DNA from: Acholeplasmataceae bacterium
GTDB taxonomy: Bacteria; Bacillota_I; Bacilli_A; Acholeplasmatales; Acholeplasmataceae
DNA length: 7,656 nt
Assembly (NCBI GenBank): GCA_023230825.1
Contig: JALNWO010000080.1
Location: 1 to 7,656 of the forward strand
Reading direction: 5' to 3'
Shown here: positions 5,632 to 7,656 of the stretch, piece after piece
Position numbering within the stretch: the first letter of the stretch is position 1
How the letters are laid out: each line of letters starts with the position of its first letter
Notes under the pieces: model-generated
Told to the model about the DNA's origin: nothing
Database searches by the model: none
The model's input: only the letters and a program-made list of their open reading frames with translations
Program-made: the position numbers and the translations under genes

Positions 5632-7656
5632 TTAAATGGATTCAATTTTCTCAATAATAAACGTCGTTTTTCCTTGATAGACGTTTTGCTTGATTGTAAA
5701 AAGTTTTGCTTCTTCATCCAAAAGGGGTTGGTATTTCAAATAATTATCAGAAAAGAGGGTGCCCTCTAGCTGATGTTGGCCATCATCAATCGTCAAAAAT
5801 GCCATCGGTTTTCCTTGTTTAGTTTTAATCGTCTTTTGTCTAGTAATAAAGCCCAAAACTCGAGAAAGTTGTTTAGTATAGGCCGTTTCGAGTTGATCTA
5901 GTTGATGCTCTTTAATATACGCCTCATATTTTACTAACGGATGATATTTTAAATTTAAATTTAAAGCTTCTTTTTCTAAATCAGAAAGTTGTTTGAATGG
6001 ATACTCCGGATACGTTTGCATTTTAAAATCTACAATATATTTTTCATAACCGGAAACTTCCGTTTTTTTATTTTCAACCATGGTGTGGTGGGTTAAATTA
6101 AATGTATCTAAAGCCCCACTATGAATTAGCATTTCCATGTTTCGATCATTAATAAGACCGACCATGCGGTTTTTGAAATCAAAGAAATCAGTAAAGGGGC
6201 CTTTGTTTCTTTCTGTCAAAATTTTTTGAACCTGGGTTTTACCCAAACTTTTTATTTGTGTCAAAGGCATTAAAATAGTTTTACCGTCTTGAATAAAGCG
6301 GTCCGTTGAACGATGGATATCGGGCCCTAAAACCAGGATATTGTTTTTTCTTAAGTCCGTTACATATTGTTGAATTGCTTGTTGGCTGCCAATGACGTGT
6401 GTGAGTAATACCGACATAAACTGAAGATAATAATTAGCTTTTAAGTACGCCATTTGGTAGGCAACTAAACTATAGGCAACGCTGTGGCTTCGGTTAAAAC
6501 CGTAGTCCGCAAATTTAACAATTAAATCATAAATTTCTTCTGCAATGCGCTGAGTTAAGTTTTTTGCTAGACATTTTTCGATAAAACGAATCCGTTCTTC
6601 TTCTAAGACTGTTTTATCTTTTTTAGAAATAGCACGACGGATTAAATCTGCTTCTGCTAGTGAATAACCCGCAAATTCATGAAGAATTCGCATGATTTGT
6701 TCTTGATAAACAATAATGCCATACGTTGGTTTTAAAATCTTTTCTAATTGAGGATGGATATCAGCATAAGCCTTGCCGTTTCTTCTAGCAATATATTCAT
6801 CGATATTTTCCATTGGGCCTGGACGAAAGAGAGCTAAAAGAGCAATGATATCTTCAAAATTTTTCGGTTTTAATTTCGTTAAAACATTTTTCATCCCACT
6901 CGATTCAAGTTGAAAAACACCGTCGGTGTCGGCTCGACTTAAAAGTTGGTATGTTTTTTTATCTGTCAAAGGAATATCCTTTAACAAAAAGTTACGATCT
7001 ATATCGGTTATTAAGCGGACAACATCTTCAATAATTTGTAAATTACGAATGCCTAAAAAATCGATTTTTAAAAGCCCCAACCCTTCTAATTCGGTGGCTT
7101 CAAATTGTGATTGATAATAACCATCGACACCTTCTTGAAGCGGAATTGTTTTTGTTAAATCTTGTTTTGATAAAATCATTCCTGCTGCGTGGGTTCCACT
7201 GTTTCTTGGTAATCCTTCAATTCTTTTTGCGACATCAAGTAAGCGTATGGTTTCTTGATCAGTTGTATCGATTTGGTCGTTTAAAACACGTTTAATAATT
7301 GCATTTACACGTGATAAATCAATCTTCATAACACGAGCGATATCACGGATAGACGAGCGCAAGGCAAACGTTCCAAAAGTAATAATTGAAATGACATGAT
7401 TTTTTCCATATTTTTCTTGAACATAACGGATGACTAAGTCCCGCTTATGATCAGGAAAATCAAGATCGATGTCTGGCATTGTAATACGTTCAGGATTTAA
7501 AAACCGTTCAAATAATAAGTCGTATTCAAGTGGATCAATATCCGTGATTCCTAAACAGTATGCAACTAAAGAACCTGCCGCAGATCCACGTCCAGGACCT
7601 ACTAAGATATCGTTCATTTTTGCGTATCGGACAAAATCAAAAACAATTAGAAAATA
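5632..7656 (-). CDS. dnaE: DNA polymerase III subunit alpha, DnaE (5' end outside window)
   Basis: This is the replicative or lagging-strand DNA polymerase catalytic subunit, of the C-family. The frame is open to the right edge and ends in TAA at 5634-5632, giving 674 residues. An internal ATG at 7617 is not the start, because the 13 codons before it (Y-F-L-I-V-F-D-F-V-R-Y-A-K) are conserved family sequence. The visible motifs are G-P-G-R-G-S-A-A-G-S at fragment residues 20-29 and P-D-I-D-L-D-F with catalytic Asp62 and Asp64 (E. coli D401 and D403). The third catalytic Asp is residue 199, in K-I-D-F-L-G-I-R. F-R-P-G-P-M lies near 277 and F-A-D-Y-G-F-N-R-S-H-S at 382-392. A helix-hairpin-helix region follows, then a C-terminal OB fold from about 598. 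By the E. coli alignment about 340 residues are missing, including the PHP domain. There is no E. coli-like extra C-terminal tau-binding region, so the protein is of the short DnaE kind. The fragment contains no tryptophan. Confidence 0.97.
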   Translation of the reverse strand, partial: YFLIVFDFVRYAKMNDILVGPGRGSAAGSLVAYCLGITDIDPLEYDLLFERFLNPERITMPDIDLDFPDHKRDLVIRYVQEKYGKNHVISIITFGTFALRSSIRDIARVMKIDLSRVNAIIKRVLNDQIDTTDQETIRLLDVAKRIEGLPRNSGTHAAGMILSKQDLTKTIPLQEGVDGYYQSQFEATELEGLGLLKIDFLGIRNLQIIEDVVRLITDIDRNFLLKDIPLTDKKTYQLLSRADTDGVFQLESSGMKNVLTKLKPKNFEDIIALLALFRPGPMENIDEYIARRNGKAYADIHPQLEKILKPTYGIIVYQEQIMRILHEFAGYSLAEADLIRRAISKKDKTVLEEERIRFIEKCLAKNLTQRIAEEIYDLIVKFADYGFNRSHSVAYSLVAYQMAYLKANYYLQFMSVLLTHVIGSQQAIQQYVTDLRKNNILVLGPDIHRSTDRFIQDGKTILMPLTQIKSLGKTQVQKILTERNKGPFTDFFDFKNRMVGLINDRNMEMLIHSGALDTFNLTHHTMVENKKTEVSGYEKYIVDFKMQTYPEYPFKQLSDLEKEALNLNLKYHPLVKYEAYIKEHQLDQLETAYTKQLSRVLGFITRQKTIKTKQGKPMAFLTIDDGQHQLEGTLFSDNYLKYQPLLDEEAKLFTIKQNVYQGKTTFIIEKIESI

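Noticed and set aside
6926..7295. Two overlapping plus-strand open frames of 62 codons
   Set aside because: They are antisense to conserved dnaE sequence that includes the third catalytic Asp region.
7615..7617. ATG at 7617 as the dnaE start
   Set aside because: The frame continues upstream to the edge with conserved DnaE residues, and G-P-G-R-G-S lies mid-protein in the family.

Overview
The window is AT-rich bacterial DNA with two genes, both read leftward (minus strand) and both cut by a window edge. At the right (5632-7656) is the C-terminal two thirds of dnaE, a DNA polymerase III alpha subunit of the short Firmicutes/Mollicutes kind. At the left (1-5477) one uninterrupted frame of at least 1825 codons fills the rest. 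Its stop lies beyond base 1, so it is easy to miss if only closed ORFs are scored. The gap between the genes (5478-5631, 154 bases) holds a likely dnaE terminator, a promoter and a ribosome binding site for the giant gene.

Organism (inference): the short DnaE, low GC and long membrane-anchored surface-type protein suggest a Firmicute or Mollicute relative. I found no in-frame TGA in about 2500 codons, and every tryptophan is TGG. This argues against the TGA=Trp code of Mycoplasma/Spiroplasma and fits lineages with the standard code, such as Acholeplasma or Izemoplasma-like bacteria. I cannot name the species.

The giant protein starts with about 207 residues resembling CvpA (colicin V production family): four hydrophobic segments, an R-G motif after the first and a Gly-rich fourth segment. 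More than 1600 acidic residues follow, predicted outside the cell and, in my translation, without cysteine. They are built from about 16 degenerate helical repeats of about 100 residues. The four C-terminal units are the clearest, and two of them still match at DNA level.

The two genes are neighbours in the same direction, but a terminator and a fresh promoter separate them, so I read them as separate transcription units. Nothing suggests a shared job. The giant CvpA-anchored repeat protein is the part of the window most likely to be undescribed; its function cannot be read from the sequence.
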